This document shows positions 23,630 through 33,073 of a DNA stretch of 64,000 bases, in pieces (positions within the stretch are counted from its first letter, which is position 1; every line of letters begins with the position of its first letter). This stretch comes from Eubacterium sp. ER2 (GTDB lineage: Bacteria; Bacillota; Clostridia; Lachnospirales; Lachnospiraceae): the NCBI RefSeq assembly GCF_000765215.1, contig NZ_JPJE01000021.1, positions 60,639-124,638 of the forward strand. Reading direction: 5' to 3'. The position numbers were made by a program, and so were the translations under genes. The notes below the pieces were generated by a model. That model was not told the origin of the DNA. It did no database searches and worked only from the letters and a program-made list of their open reading frames with translations.

Positions 23630-24619
23630 TTACGCTCTGTTCATCAGTTTTTTCTGTATCCGGATATCGTCACCTGTCAGCCTCAGCACGGTGTAGGCGC
23701 TGGTGATCCTCGAAAAGACTCTCTCCGAGTAAATGTTTTTCAGGTCTTCCAGTGAGAGATTGGTTGAGATCAGGGTGGATTTTTTTCGCAGGATCCGCTC
23801 GTTCAGACAGATAAAAAGCTGGGAGTTGGTGAAGGTGTTGCTCATCTCCGTTCCCAGATCGTCAATGATGAGAAGATCACAGCTGTAGATATGCTCGCAG
23901 TCGGCCCCTGCCTCCTCCTCCCGCCGGAAGGTGCTCTTCGCAAATATGTCAAAAAGCTGGGCGGCCGTGAAATAGATTACGGAGAAGGACTGCTCCAGCA
24001 GCTCCTTTGCGATGCAGTGGGACAGAAAGGTTTTTCCCACCCCTGTATCTCCGTAGAGGAGCAGATTGCGGAAATCCGTCCCGAATGTGTCCGTGAACTC
24101 GTGGCAGGTTTTCAGGGCGATCTCTATGGCCTCCCTGGAGGACCGGCCGGTGAGGCGGTCGATGTGGCCCTCGGAATAGTATTCCATAGAAAAGGTGTCA
24201 AAATTCTCCCTGTCCAGCACCTCCTGCAGATTGGACTGGGTGTAGAGCAGGTCGATGACAGCCTTCTTAAAGCAGTGACATTTCCTGTCTCCGATATACC
24301 CTGTGTCCTGGCAGTCCGGGCATGTGTAGTGAAGCTCCAGATAATCCGAAGGATAACCGTTTTCCCGCAGAAGTGCAAGCTTTTTTTGGGAAAGCGAGTG
24401 AATTTTTTCTTTTAAGGTGTCCAGAGCGGACTCATCCCCCTCCAGAAGGCGGCGGGCCTGCTGCAGAGAAAGGCTGGAGATCTCATCGTCCAGCTCCTTT
24501 ATCTGAGGAATCTTTTTTTCTATATCCGCATAGCGCCTGCGCCTCCTGTACTCATTTTCCAGGCGGTGCTGCTCGTAGGTGCGCATGATCTGGTCGTATT
24601 GGGAATTGGTAAGAGCCAC
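23630..24619 (-). CDS. dnaC: DnaC/DnaI-type helicase loader
   Basis: A 329-residue AAA+ ATPase that loads the replicative helicase. The N-terminal helical region (1-95) binds helicase. A zinc knuckle follows ('CPDCQDTGYIGDRKCHCFKK'), then Walker A 'YGDTGVGKTFLSHCIAKEL', Walker B 'LLIIDDLG' and the sensor/Arg-finger end 'YSERVFSRITSAY'. It starts at GTG 24619 after GGGAGAAG. It lies 40 bases downstream of dnaD, as in many Firmicutes, so primosome loading factors are co-expressed. Confidence 0.9.
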   Translation of the reverse strand: MALTNSQYDQIMRTYEQHRLENEYRRRRRYADIEKKIPQIKELDDEISSLSLQQARRLLEGDESALDTLKEKIHSLSQKKLALLRENGYPSDYLELHYTCPDCQDTGYIGDRKCHCFKKAVIDLLYTQSNLQEVLDRENFDTFSMEYYSEGHIDRLTGRSSREAIEIALKTCHEFTDTFGTDFRNLLLYGDTGVGKTFLSHCIAKELLEQSFSVIYFTAAQLFDIFAKSTFRREEEAGADCEHIYSCDLLIIDDLGTEMSNTFTNSQLFICLNERILRKKSTLISTNLSLEDLKNIYSERVFSRITSAYTVLRLTGDDIRIQKKLMNRA

Positions 24620-24659
24620 AAGTCTTCTCCCTTCTCAAGTGTTGGAGGACAGTCCTGTC

Positions 24660-25799
24660 CTACTGGTTCTGTATGAGCCTGCGGGTCAGATCCTCCATGT
24701 CCTCGTAGGTCCTGCCCTCAAAGTTGTTGAAACGGTTCCGGGCTGCCCTGGGTGTCTCCGGGGAAGCGGCTGCGGACCGCGCCTGGCACTTTTCCTTCCG
24801 CTCCTGCTTCTCCTTCTGGTAGGCCAGGTCCAGAGCCTCCACATCTTTCCTGGTCTTGACGCCTCCCTCCAGCCAGCTCTTCAGGATGGACTCCGCGTAG
24901 TCGAAGCTGGGCTGGTGGATGCTGTTCATGGTTCTGTTGCAGGCCTCCAGGATCAGCTCGTCCGAGAAGCCGTACTCTCCGCTCCAGCGCTGGATGTAGG
25001 CCAGCTCGGAGGACGCGGGGGAGCGCCCGGTGATGCCGAAGGCCTTCAGGACACCATAACAGCTTTTGCTGTAAAGGGCCGCGCTCTGCTTAGCCTCCTC
25101 CGGAGTCCGGATCTTCCGGTCTGTCCAGGAGAGAGCCACCTTCTGTATGTAGTGCATGCTCTTGTGCCCGTTCTCCACGCAGTACTCGATGAGGTACTCG
25201 ATCAGGTCCGTAGACATGCCCAGCTCGTCATAGAAATAGGTAATAGTCTTCATATCCGTGACAGAGAGGGTCTTTCCCAGGTACTGCTCCGCCACAAAGA
25301 GCAGCTCCTTTAACTCCTTGCGGTTTCGGAAGCGGGTCACGTTCTCCGGGGAGGATGCCGCCGGGGAAACCGTCACCGAGGAATCCGATGCCGGGGAAAC
25401 CACCGTCGGGGAAGCTTCCGTCGGGGAAACACCCGGGGAAGAAACTGCCGCGGAAACCGATGCCGCAGAAGAGAATGCCGGTGAAGAGGCCGCTGCGGAG
25501 GACGTCTCATGGCTGGAAGAGGACATGCCGCTGCCAGGGTACTCCGTGATCTCATAGTCCAGAAGACCCTGTTTTTTCCAGTATTTCAACGCGCGGATCA
25601 CATCCTTCTCCGTGTCGTCCAGGATGTCCGCGATGCCGGAGACGGTCAGCTCCCTGTCCGGGCTGGCCTGGCAGCGCAGCAGCAGAAGGTAGACCTTCAC
25701 GTACTCTCCGTTAGCCTCCGGCATATAGTTGTCAATGAATTCGTAATCCAGCAAAAGCGCGCTCTCCTGCCGGCAGTTTTTCAGTGTCAGTTTCTTCAT
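24660..25799 (-). CDS. dnaD: DnaD-domain replication protein with low-complexity linker
   Basis: A 379-residue primosome protein, from ATG 25799 after GGGAGAAG. The N-terminal winged-helix part (MKKLTLKNCRQESALLLDYE...) is joined to the C-terminal DnaB_2/DnaD domain. The latter has 'VTDMKTITYFYDELGMSTDLIEYLIEYCVENGHKSMHYIQKVAL' and 'LAYIQRWSGEYGFSDELILEACNRT'. The join is a run of about 65 residues made almost only of Ser, Ala, Val, Pro and Thr (about 112-176), encoded by degenerate tandem repeats. A basic helical tail (EKQERKEKCQARSAAA) precedes 'NFEGRTYEDMEDL'. DnaA boxes lie upstream. Confidence 0.85.
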   Translation of the reverse strand: MKKLTLKNCRQESALLLDYEFIDNYMPEANGEYVKVYLLLLRCQASPDRELTVSGIADILDDTEKDVIRALKYWKKQGLLDYEITEYPGSGMSSSSHETSSAAASSPAFSSAASVSAAVSSPGVSPTEASPTVVSPASDSSVTVSPAASSPENVTRFRNRKELKELLFVAEQYLGKTLSVTDMKTITYFYDELGMSTDLIEYLIEYCVENGHKSMHYIQKVALSWTDRKIRTPEEAKQSAALYSKSCYGVLKAFGITGRSPASSELAYIQRWSGEYGFSDELILEACNRTMNSIHQPSFDYAESILKSWLEGGVKTRKDVEALDLAYQKEKQERKEKCQARSAAASPETPRAARNRFNNFEGRTYEDMEDLTRRLIQNQ

Positions 25800-25912
25800 G
25801 CTTCTCCCATCCTCGCTTGTCGTTATCTGTCGTATACGTCTTATCGCAGACCTATTATAGCACCGGAGAGGGAGGGGCAAAAAGAACTTTTTGAGCCAAA
25901 ATCCATCTTTTT

Positions 25913-25944
25913 TGTGGATAAAATCCTGTGGAAAATGTGGATAA
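25913..25944 (-). promoter_or_regulatory. DnaA-box cluster upstream of dnaD
   Basis: TGTGGATAA at 25913-25921 and 25936-25944, with TGTGGAAAA at 25927-25935 between them. On the minus strand these read TTATCCACA twice and TTTTCCACA once, the first two being perfect consensus. They sit between the murC stop and the dnaD promoter region (a minus-strand TATAAT is at plus 25854-25859). Confidence 0.75.
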
Positions 25945-27324
25945 CTAGCCTTTCAGCAGATCCTCTCCAATGTTTACAACGTTTCCGGCCCCCATAGTTA
26001 TCAACATGTCCCCCTTCTGGCAGTGCTTGCCGAGAAATTCCTCGATGGCCTCAAAGGAGGGAAGGTAGAAGGCGTCGCAGCCCTTCTCCTTCAGAGCCTT
26101 TGCCAGCAGCTCTGAGGACACGCCCAGCGTGTCCGTCTCCCGGGCGGCGTAAATATCCGCCAGCACTACGTGATCCGCGTGAGTGAGTGCGTCGGAGAAA
26201 TCGTCAAAGAGGGCCTTGGTGCGGGTGTAGGTGTGGGGCTGGAACACGCACCAGATCTCCCGGTGGGGGTAGGCTGCAGCCGCCTTCAGAGTGGCCTTTA
26301 TCTCTGTGGGATGATGGGCGTAGTCATCGATGACGGTGACTCCGTTCCAGTCGCCCTTGTGCTCAAAGCGGCGGTCTGTCCCCCGGAAGGAGGAGAGACC
26401 TTTTTGCACGTCCTCCAGGGACACGCCCAGCAGGTCTGCGGCCGCGATGACGGAGAGAGCGTTGCAGATATTGTGATCCCCTGTCACGGAGAGGCGGATC
26501 CGCCCTGCGTTCTGGCCGTTCCGGATGAGGTCAAAGGAAGCGTCGCCGAACTCGTCGTGGGAGACGGAGCCGGCAGAGTAATCCGCATCCGGCTCCAGGC
26601 CAAAGGTGATGATCCGGCATTTCAGCCCTTCCGTAATCTCCTCCAGTCTGTCAATGCCTTTGTTGATGATGAGGACGCCGTCCTCAGGCAGGAGCTGGGC
26701 GAATTTCCGGAAGGAGTGGCGGATATCCTCCAGATCCTTAAAGAAGTCCAGGTGGTCCGCGTCAATGTTGAGGATCACGGAGATCTTCGGGAAGAAGTGG
26801 AGGAAGCTGTTGGTGTACTCGCAGGCCTCCGTCACAAAGATGTCGGAGCCACCCACCCGGATATTTCCCCCGATGGCCTTCAGGATGCCGCCCACGGAGA
26901 TGGTGGGATCCTTCTCCCCCGCCAGAAGGATGTGGGAGAGCATGGAGGTCGTGGTGGTCTTTCCGTGGGTGCCGGAGATGGCCACAGGAACCCGGTAGTT
27001 CCGCATGAGCTGGCCCAAGAGCTCCGCCCGGCTGAGCATGGGAAGACCCTGCCTTACAGCCTCGGCGTACTCCTCATTGTCCTCGTGGATGGCCGCTGTG
27101 TACACGACCACGTCGATCCCGGGGATGATGTTGGAGGCCTTCTGCCCGTAGAAGACCTGCGCGCCCAGGGAGGAGAGATGGTCTGTCAGGGCAGACTGCC
27201 TGGCGTCAGAGCCGGAGATGGTGAAGCCCTCCTTGAGGAGGATCTCAGCCAGGCCGCTCATGCTGATGCCGCCGATGCCGATAAAGTGCACGTGAACAGG
27301 TTCATGAAAATTGATTTTATACAT
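25945..27324 (-). CDS. murC: UDP-N-acetylmuramate--L-alanine ligase
   Basis: A 459-residue cytosolic Mur ligase adding L-Ala to UDP-MurNAc. It begins MYKINFHEPVHVHFIGIGGI at 27324, ten bases after AGAAAGG. The P-loop 'ISGTHGKTTTTSMLSHIL', 'FVTEACEYTNSFLHFFP' and 'VIDDYAHHPTEIKATLKAA' with the C-terminal domain 'FQPHTYTRTKAL' are all intact. It is transcribed away from glgC from a promoter in the shared 255-base gap. The stop codon abuts the DnaA-box cluster. Confidence 0.95.
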   Translation of the reverse strand: MYKINFHEPVHVHFIGIGGISMSGLAEILLKEGFTISGSDARQSALTDHLSSLGAQVFYGQKASNIIPGIDVVVYTAAIHEDNEEYAEAVRQGLPMLSRAELLGQLMRNYRVPVAISGTHGKTTTTSMLSHILLAGEKDPTISVGGILKAIGGNIRVGGSDIFVTEACEYTNSFLHFFPKISVILNIDADHLDFFKDLEDIRHSFRKFAQLLPEDGVLIINKGIDRLEEITEGLKCRIITFGLEPDADYSAGSVSHDEFGDASFDLIRNGQNAGRIRLSVTGDHNICNALSVIAAADLLGVSLEDVQKGLSSFRGTDRRFEHKGDWNGVTVIDDYAHHPTEIKATLKAAAAYPHREIWCVFQPHTYTRTKALFDDFSDALTHADHVVLADIYAARETDTLGVSSELLAKALKEKGCDAFYLPSFEAIEEFLGKHCQKGDMLITMGAGNVVNIGEDLLKG

Positions 27325-27420
27325 GATCAACATACCTTTCTGTAAAATAATATCCGTCAATAGCAATACATATAAGAATGGCGAAGCGCCGAAAAAGGCG
27401 ATCTGTGCCTCATTTATATT

Positions 27421-27449
27421 ATTATAAACATATATAATAGAAAAGCCAA
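27421..27449 (-). promoter_or_regulatory. Promoter of murC
   Basis: On the minus strand, TTGGCT (plus 27444-27449) and TATAAT (plus 27421-27426) with a 17-base spacer, about 100 bases before the murC start. Confidence 0.6.
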
Positions 27450-27513
27450 GAAACTTTTTTTGTGATATATCGATAAAAAAATAGTAGAATAATCACTTTT
27501 TTTGTAAAATATG

Positions 27514-27542
27514 TTCACTTAAATACGGAAGTATGGTATAAT
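27514..27542 (+). promoter_or_regulatory. Promoter of glgC-glgD
   Basis: TTCACT (27514-27519) and TATAAT (27537-27542), spacer 17, 37 bases before the glgC start codon. Confidence 0.65.
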
Positions 27543-27579
27543 AAGAGTCATTATAAAATTGCTGAGAAGGGGTGATGGC

Positions 27580-28854
27580 ATGATTAAAAAAGAAATGATA
27601 GCAATGCTGCTGGCAGGAGGACAGGGCAGCAGACTTGGAGTCCTCACGGCGAAGGTTGCCAAGCCGGCCGTTGCTTTTGGGGGGAAATACAGAATTATAG
27701 ATTTTCCGCTCAGTAACTGTATCAACTCGGGGATCGACACTGTGGGCGTTCTGACCCAGTACCAGCCGCTGCGGCTCAATACACATATCGGGATTGGCAT
27801 TCCGTGGGATCTGGACCGCAACATCGGAGGAGTGTCCATTCTCCCGCCATATGAGAAGAGCTCAAACAGTGAGTGGTACACAGGTACAGCCAACGCGATC
27901 TATCAGAATCTGGATTACATGAGCACGTTTAATCCGGACTATGTGCTGATCCTGTCGGGAGACCACATTTATAAAATGGACTATGAGGTGATGCTGGACT
28001 ACCACAAGGCGCACGACGCGGATGTGACCATAGCCGCCATGCCGGTTCCTATGGAGGAGGCCAGCCGTTTCGGTATCGTGGTGGCGGACTCTGACGGCCG
28101 CATCACGGAGTTCCAGGAGAAGCCGCCGGAGCCAAAGAGCAATCTGGCGTCCATGGGCATCTACATCTTCAGCTGGCCGGTGCTGAAAAAGGCGCTGATG
28201 GATCTGAAGGACGTGCCCGGCTGTGATTTTGGAAAGCACATCATCCCCTATTGCCACGAGAAAGACAAGCGTCTCTTCGCCTACGAGTACAATGGCTACT
28301 GGAAGGATGTGGGAACGCTGGGATCCTACTGGGAGGCCAACATGGAGCTCATCGACATCATACCGGAGTTCAACCTGTATGAGGAGTTCTGGAAGATCTA
28401 CACGAACAGTGATATCATCCCGCCCCAGTACATTGCGGACACTGCCATCATCGACAGGAGTATCATAGGAGACGGCGCAGAGATCTATGGGGAGGTCCAC
28501 AACTGCGTTATCGGCTCCGGCGTGACCATCGGACCCGGCAGCGTGGTCCGGGATTCCATTATCATGAAGGATGTGGAGATCGGCGCGGGCTGTATCATTG
28601 ACAAGGCCATTATCGCGGAGAGCGTGCAGATCAGTGACAACGCCACTCTGGGCACGGGCGCGGATGTGCCGAACAAGCTCAAGCCGAACATTTACTCCTT
28701 CGGCCTTGTGACCATCGGGGAAAATTCCGTCATACCCGAGGGCGTGCAGATCGGAAAGAATACTGCCATCAGCGGCGTGACAGTGAAGGAGGATTACCCC
28801 GGCGGCGTGCTGGAGAGCGGAGAGACATTGATAAAGGCGGGTGAGAGAATATGA
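27580..28854 (+). CDS. glgC: Glucose-1-phosphate adenylyltransferase
   Basis: A 424-residue enzyme making ADP-glucose for glycogen. ATG 27580 gives [20 protein letters not shown], with the nucleotide loop GGQGSRLG. '[20 protein letters not shown]' and '[10 protein letters not shown]' follow, and a left-handed beta-helix C-terminus completes it ('[18 protein letters not shown]...'). It overlaps glgD by four bases (ATGA). GlgC and GlgD probably form a hetero-oligomer, with GlgC catalytic. Confidence 0.92.
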   Translation: MIKKEMIAMLLAGGQGSRLGVLTAKVAKPAVAFGGKYRIIDFPLSNCINSGIDTVGVLTQYQPLRLNTHIGIGIPWDLDRNIGGVSILPPYEKSSNSEWYTGTANAIYQNLDYMSTFNPDYVLILSGDHIYKMDYEVMLDYHKAHDADVTIAAMPVPMEEASRFGIVVADSDGRITEFQEKPPEPKSNLASMGIYIFSWPVLKKALMDLKDVPGCDFGKHIIPYCHEKDKRLFAYEYNGYWKDVGTLGSYWEANMELIDIIPEFNLYEEFWKIYTNSDIIPPQYIADTAIIDRSIIGDGAEIYGEVHNCVIGSGVTIGPGSVVRDSIIMKDVEIGAGCIIDKAIIAESVQISDNATLGTGADVPNKLKPNIYSFGLVTIGENSVIPEGVQIGKNTAISGVTVKEDYPGGVLESGETLIKAGERI

Positions 28855-29969
28855 GAGCAGTAGGAATTATATTAGCAGGCGGGAACAGCAACAAGATGAG
28901 AGAACTGACCCAGAAGAGGGCCGTTGCGGCCATGCCCATCGCGGGGAGCTACCGGGCCATCGACTTTGCCCTGAGCAATATGACCAACTCTCATATCCAG
29001 AAGGTGGCTGTGCTGACACAGTACAATGCCCGCTCCTTAAATGAACATCTGAATTCCTCCAAGTGGTGGGATTTCGGAAGAAAGCAGGGAGGACTCTTTG
29101 TGTTCACTCCCACCATCACCGCGGACAATGGCTACTGGTACAGGGGGACGGCGGACGCCATCTACCAGAACCTGGATTTCCTGAAGAAATGCCATGAGCC
29201 CTACGTGATCATTACTTCCGGAGACGCGGTGTACAAGATGGATTACAACAAGGTTCTGGAATATCATATAGCAAAGAAGGCGGACATCACCATCGTGTGC
29301 AGGGATCTGCAGCCGGGGGAGGATGCCACACGTTTCGGCACCCTGAAGATGGACGAGACCATGCGGGTGGAGGAGTTTGAGGAGAAGCCCATGATGGCTG
29401 CCTACAACACCATCTCCACAGGCATTTACATCATAAGAAGGCGCCAGCTCATCGACCTGATTGAGCACTGCGCCGAGGAGGAGAGGCATGACTTCGTGAC
29501 GGATATCCTCATCAGATACAAAAATCTGAAGAAGATATACGGCTATAAGATCAAAGACTACTGGAGCAATATTGCTACAGTTGACGCGTATTATAAGACC
29601 AACATGGATTTCCTGAAGACGGAAGTGAGAAATTACTTCTTCAAGGAATATCCGGGCATTTATTCCAAGGTCAGCGACCTGCCACCGGCAAAATACAATC
29701 CGGGGGCTGTTGTAAAGAACAGCCTTGTGGCCAGCGGGTCCATTATCAACGGCACAGTGGAGAACTCCGTGCTGTTCAAGAAGACCTTTGTGGGGAATAA
29801 CTGCGTGATCAAGAACTCGATCATTCTCAATGACGTGTATCTGGGCGATAACACCTATATTGAGAACTGTATCGTGGAGAGCCGGGACACGATCCGGGCC
29901 AATACGCGCCACGTAGGCGAGAACGGCGTAAAGATAGTAGTCGAAAAAAATGAGAGATATGCACTGTAA
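28851..29969 (+). CDS. glgD: GlgD, regulatory ADP-glucose pyrophosphorylase subunit
   Basis: A 372-residue GlgC paralogue. The N-terminal loop reads '[12 protein letters not shown]' instead of GGxGxRL, so it is probably weakly or not catalytic. '[21 protein letters not shown]' and '[19 protein letters not shown]' are kept, and the C-terminal beta-helix is short. It is translationally coupled to glgC. In Firmicutes GlgD raises the activity of GlgC. A 48-base gap separates it from spoVG. Confidence 0.9.
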   Translation: MRAVGIILAGGNSNKMRELTQKRAVAAMPIAGSYRAIDFALSNMTNSHIQKVAVLTQYNARSLNEHLNSSKWWDFGRKQGGLFVFTPTITADNGYWYRGTADAIYQNLDFLKKCHEPYVIITSGDAVYKMDYNKVLEYHIAKKADITIVCRDLQPGEDATRFGTLKMDETMRVEEFEEKPMMAAYNTISTGIYIIRRRQLIDLIEHCAEEERHDFVTDILIRYKNLKKIYGYKIKDYWSNIATVDAYYKTNMDFLKTEVRNYFFKEYPGIYSKVSDLPPAKYNPGAVVKNSLVASGSIINGTVENSVLFKKTFVGNNCVIKNSIILNDVYLGDNTYIENCIVESRDTIRANTRHVGENGVKIVVEKNERYAL

Positions 29970-30017
29970 GAGAAAAGGAAAAAGATGCAGTGACTGACAA
30001 GAAAGGGGCTAGAAGAT

Positions 30018-30305
30018 ATGCAGATCACAGATGTACGCGTGCGGAAAGTTGCGAAGGAAGGGAAATTAAAGGCAGTGGTGTCCATCACAATGGATGAAGA
30101 ATTTGTTGTGCATGACATTAAAGTCATTGAAGGAGAGAAAGGGCTTTTCATCGCGATGCCGAGCAAGAAAGCGCTGGACGGAGAGTACAGGGATATCGCC
30201 CATCCCATCAATTCCGCCACAAGAGAGCGGATCCAGAGCATTATCCTGGAGAAGTACGAGGAGGCGCTGAGCCAGGAGGCGGAAGCCGAGCCGGAGATGG
30301 CCTGA
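30018..30305 (+). CDS. spoVG: Septation/sporulation regulator SpoVG
   Basis: A 95-residue RNA/DNA-binding regulator. The start is '[23 protein letters not shown]', with the family core '[26 protein letters not shown]' and '[15 protein letters not shown]'. It has AAAGGGG before ATG 30018. It acts as a global post-transcriptional regulator and in asymmetric septation. A strong terminator follows, so it probably ends the glgC-glgD-spoVG transcript or has its own promoter not seen here. Confidence 0.95.
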   Translation: MQITDVRVRKVAKEGKLKAVVSITMDEEFVVHDIKVIEGEKGLFIAMPSKKALDGEYRDIAHPINSATRERIQSIILEKYEEALSQEAEAEPEMA

Positions 30306-30363
30306 TCCATAGATTGGAAGTAAAAGAAAACAAAGGCTGGTGTGAGTGACCAGCGGACAGCAA

Positions 30364-30406
30364 AGGCGCTGCGGAAATCCGGAGAGGGATTTCCCGGCGC
30401 CTTTTT
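30364..30406 (+). terminator. Terminator after spoVG
   Basis: An outer stem AGGCGC/GCGCCT and an inner GGAAATCC/GGATTTCC form a long hairpin followed by TTTTT (30402-30406). Confidence 0.8.
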
Positions 30407-30519
30407 GGCAGCCCAAGGGAGACACCCCGGCGTAGGCGGCCGGGGCAGCCATAGGGCAGCAGGTGGAATGGCAGATGAAAAGATGGAGATAGCCAGATGT
30501 GGGAAGGCAGGGACAGAAT

Positions 30520-31698
30520 ATGAGTGCGTTTGACAGGATTTTAAGCGGTTTTCCGGACGTAGACCGGCTTCTGGACAACATTCGGCTTGGGGACAATGTT
30601 GTGTGGAGGGTAAAGAGCCTGGACCAGTTCCGGTATTTTGCGGAGCCCTTTGCGGAGCGGGCCATCGCCGACGGCCGGACTACTGTCTATATGAAGTTCG
30701 CCGGGCATGAGCCCCTGCTGGCACCCCGGCCGGGACTTAAGATCCGGGAGTTTGACCCGGATAAAGGTTTTGAGGCTTTTACGGTTGACATCTATAACTG
30801 TATCACAGAAAATGGAAGGGAGGCTTTCTATGTCTTCGACAGCCTCTCCGCTCTCCAGTCCGTGTGGTATACGGATCTGATGATGGGGAATTTTTTTCGC
30901 GTTACCTGTCCTTACCTGTTCCGGCTGGACACAGTGGCCTATTTTCCGCTGCTGCGGGGACGCCATTCCTTTGACGCCGTGGCCAGGATACGGGACACGA
31001 CGCAGGTTTTCCTGGATGTGTACAGGGGAGATGGCTTCTACTATCTCCATCCCCTGAAGGTGTGGAACCGGTATTCGGCCAAAATGTTCCTCCCTCACGC
31101 CTGCGATCCCGGGAAGGGGACTTTGAAGACTGTGGAGGACGGCGTGGCCCTGAGCCGCTACTACCGCATCCTGGAGGAGGAAGAGCTCCAGGAGATGCTG
31201 CTGGCCCGAAAGATTGTCCGGAAGGAGCTGCCCGGGTGCGGGGCGTACCTGGAGCCCCATGACTCTTTCTACATTGGGTCGGATGTGTTTTACACCTATA
31301 TTGTGTCCAACAGCTGCTGGGAGCTGCGGATTGCCCAGAGGACCCAGGAGGGCTATTTCAGCCGGTCGAAGGAGCTCAGAGAGGCCCTGCTGGCAGGCGA
31401 ATTTCCCCCGAATATCCGGGAGAAGTTCCGCTCCATACTGGAGTATTTCGGGCAGAGCCCTATTATCGTGCGGTCCTCCAGCTTTCTGGAGGACGGATTT
31501 GGAGATGCCTGTGCGGATACAGGACTGATGAGGGAGACAGAAAGGAGAGATAGATATGGCAACGACTATGGAAATGCTGGAGGAGCTGCAGCACAGGGCC
31601 CATCAGGACCCGGAGCTCAAGGAGGCTCTGCTGGCCACCAGGGAGGAGGACGATCCCCTGGGGGCCTTCTGCCGGAAGTGCCGGGAGCTGGGATATGA
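30520..31698 (+). pseudogene. Truncated PEP/pyruvate-binding domain protein
   Basis: From ATG 30520 the frame reads a protein known to me from Lachnospiraceae, about 800 residues when intact. Its N-terminal half ('DNIRLGDNVVWRV', 'VMxK...', 'MGNFFRVTCPYLFRLDTVAYFPLLRGRHSFD') is complete. The PPDK-like ATP-grasp domain opens with 'PIIVRSSSFLEDGFG'. Right there, at about 31500, the expected continuation ('...AFAGKYES') is lost. The frame runs 60 further codons out of homology, through the start of the next gene. About 450-500 codons appear to be deleted. The product may still be made but cannot hold the phosphotransfer domain. Confidence 0.7.
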
Positions 31699-31858
31699 GA
31701 TATACGAGATGGAGCTGGTGAACGCGGGGGAGGAATTCTACGCCGAGATCAAGAGGAGCACCAACGGCGGCGGAGAAAATTCTCCTCTCCTGGATGGGCA
31801 GAACGACGCCTACGAGCTCTTTTTCGCGGCCCTGGAGCAGGAGCCCATCGACGGGTAA
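31556..31858 (+). CDS. Nif11-like small acidic protein (100 aa)
   Basis: A strong AAAGGAG site precedes ATG 31556, inside the out-of-homology tail of the truncated gene. The first 50 residues ('MEMLEELQHRAHQDPELKEA', then 'DPLGAFCRKCRELGYEIYEMEL') follow the Nif11 pattern: D-PxLkexL, spacer, A-x-x-x-GYxI-x-x-EL. Nif11 domains serve as leaders of some ribosomally made peptides. The C-terminal half is acidic with 'IKRSTNGGGENSPLLDGQND', lacks a double-Gly cleavage motif at the usual place, and has only two cysteines, both in the domain. No maturation enzyme is adjacent, so a peptide-natural-product role is doubtful. Confidence 0.5.
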   Translation: MATTMEMLEELQHRAHQDPELKEALLATREEDDPLGAFCRKCRELGYEIYEMELVNAGEEFYAEIKRSTNGGGENSPLLDGQNDAYELFFAALEQEPIDG

Positions 31859-31864
31859 GGGGGC

Positions 31865-32581
31865 TTACACGTCCCGCTCCAGGCAGAACTGCATTTTCTT
31901 TCCGGTGACCGGGTGGAGAAATTCCAGCCGGAAGGCGCACAGCTTCAGCACCTGCCAGGAGCCCGGGGAGAGGGCTGACGGGTTGTACTTGGTGTCCCCT
32001 GCCAAGGGACATCCCAGGTGGGCCAGCTGTACCCGGATCTGATGGTGGCGGCCGGTCAGGAGGTGGATCTCCAGCTCTGTCTGCCCCTCTTTGGCGTCCG
32101 GAAAAAAGGAGGACTCCCCTGAGACGGTGCGGTACTCAAGGACTGCCTTTTTTGCGCCGGGGGTGTCCGGAGAGCAGACCCGGGAGGTGTTGGAGCGCCC
32201 GTCCTTTACAAGATAGTCCTGGAGCGTGCCGGAGGGGGTGGGCGGACAGCGGTCCACAAGCGCCCGGTAATGCTTCCCGAAGGAACCGCCTGTGAGCTGG
32301 GCATTCAGCGAGGAAGCGCTTTTTTTCGTCTTCCCGAAGACAAGAAGGCCGGAGACCGGCTGGTCCAGCCGGTGGATGACAGCCAGGTAGGGCTTCTGTC
32401 CCTGGCGGACCAGATGGGTCTTCAGCAGGCTCTCCAGGTCCGGCGAGCCCGCCCGGCGGCTCTGGACGGGCAGGCCGTGGGGCTTGGCGCAGACCAGGAT
32501 GTCCCCGTCCTCGTAGAGGATACTCCAGGAGCTTTGGGGGCTCTGGCCCGGGTGTGAGTGTATGGTGTGGGTCTGAGACAT
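31865..32581 (-). CDS. RluA-family pseudouridine synthase
   Basis: A 238-residue enzyme that isomerises uridine in RNA. The catalytic motif is 'VIHRLDQPVSGLLVFGKT', with the catalytic Asp in HRLDQPVSG. The substrate-side motif 'LLTGRHHQIRVQLAHLGCPLAGDTKY' is intact, and 'ILVCAKPHGLPVQS' marks the N-terminal core. There is no S4 domain, so it is a short RluA/RluD-group form whose RNA target cannot be told. ATG 32581 follows AAGGAGGG. Its 3' end lies 6 bases from the convergent Nif11-like gene. Confidence 0.85.
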   Translation of the reverse strand: MSQTHTIHSHPGQSPQSSWSILYEDGDILVCAKPHGLPVQSRRAGSPDLESLLKTHLVRQGQKPYLAVIHRLDQPVSGLLVFGKTKKSASSLNAQLTGGSFGKHYRALVDRCPPTPSGTLQDYLVKDGRSNTSRVCSPDTPGAKKAVLEYRTVSGESSFFPDAKEGQTELEIHLLTGRHHQIRVQLAHLGCPLAGDTKYNPSALSPGSWQVLKLCAFRLEFLHPVTGKKMQFCLERDV

Positions 32582-32681
32582 TTTCAGTCCCTCCTTCCTT
32601 TTGTAATAAAACAATTTGGAGTTATTATAGCATTTCGGCCGCAGGGGCTCAAGGCAGATGGGCCGGCGGAAAATTCACCCC

Positions 32682-32710
32682 TTGACAAATAAAACTGTAT
32701 TCGCTAAAAT
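32682..32710 (+). promoter_or_regulatory. Promoter of the T-box-proS unit
   Basis: Perfect -35 TTGACA (32682-32687) and -10 TAAAAT (32705-32710), spacer 17, upstream of the T-box leader. Confidence 0.75.
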
Positions 32711-32779
32711 TCTGTTTAACTGATATATTCAGACAAAAGCATACCTGCCGGCAGTGATGGCTGCGGAAGGCAGGACTGG

Positions 32780-32990
32780 CAGTGAAGAGGAATAGTAATG
32801 GTAAGACCGGTGCACACAGAGAAGGGATCCTGCGGCTGAGAGTTCCCTGTATACGGGTATCATGAACCTACCTTGGAGCCTCTGTATGAAAATACAGCGT
32901 CATGTCAGCGTTAATGACAGCCAGAGAGAACTGCAGAAGGGCTGCAGTTAATTAGGGTGGTACCGCCGAACTTTTCGGTCCCTTTTTCGG
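32780..32990 (+). promoter_or_regulatory. T-box riboswitch (proline-type) controlling proS
   Basis: The conserved T-box sequence AGGGTGGTACCGC is at 32954-32966. Stem I is closed by ACAGAG (about 32815) with CTCTGT (about 32880). A CCT proline codon in 'GAACCTACC' (about 32864-32872) is the likely specifier. After the T-box, CCGAA/TTCGG plus CCCTTTTT form the competing terminator. Uncharged tRNA-Pro would stabilise the antiterminator and switch on proS. Confidence 0.88.
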
Positions 32991-33073
32991 GGAGACGAGA
33001 GGTCCGGCGATTTTTTATTTCCCAGGATCAGAAGTCCTCCGCAGAAAAATCGAGAAAAAAGGAGAAAAAAGTC

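Noticed and set aside
25340..25470. Regular short repeats resembling a CRISPR array
   Set aside because: They are in-frame, degenerate, without spacers of constant length, and encode the DnaD linker.
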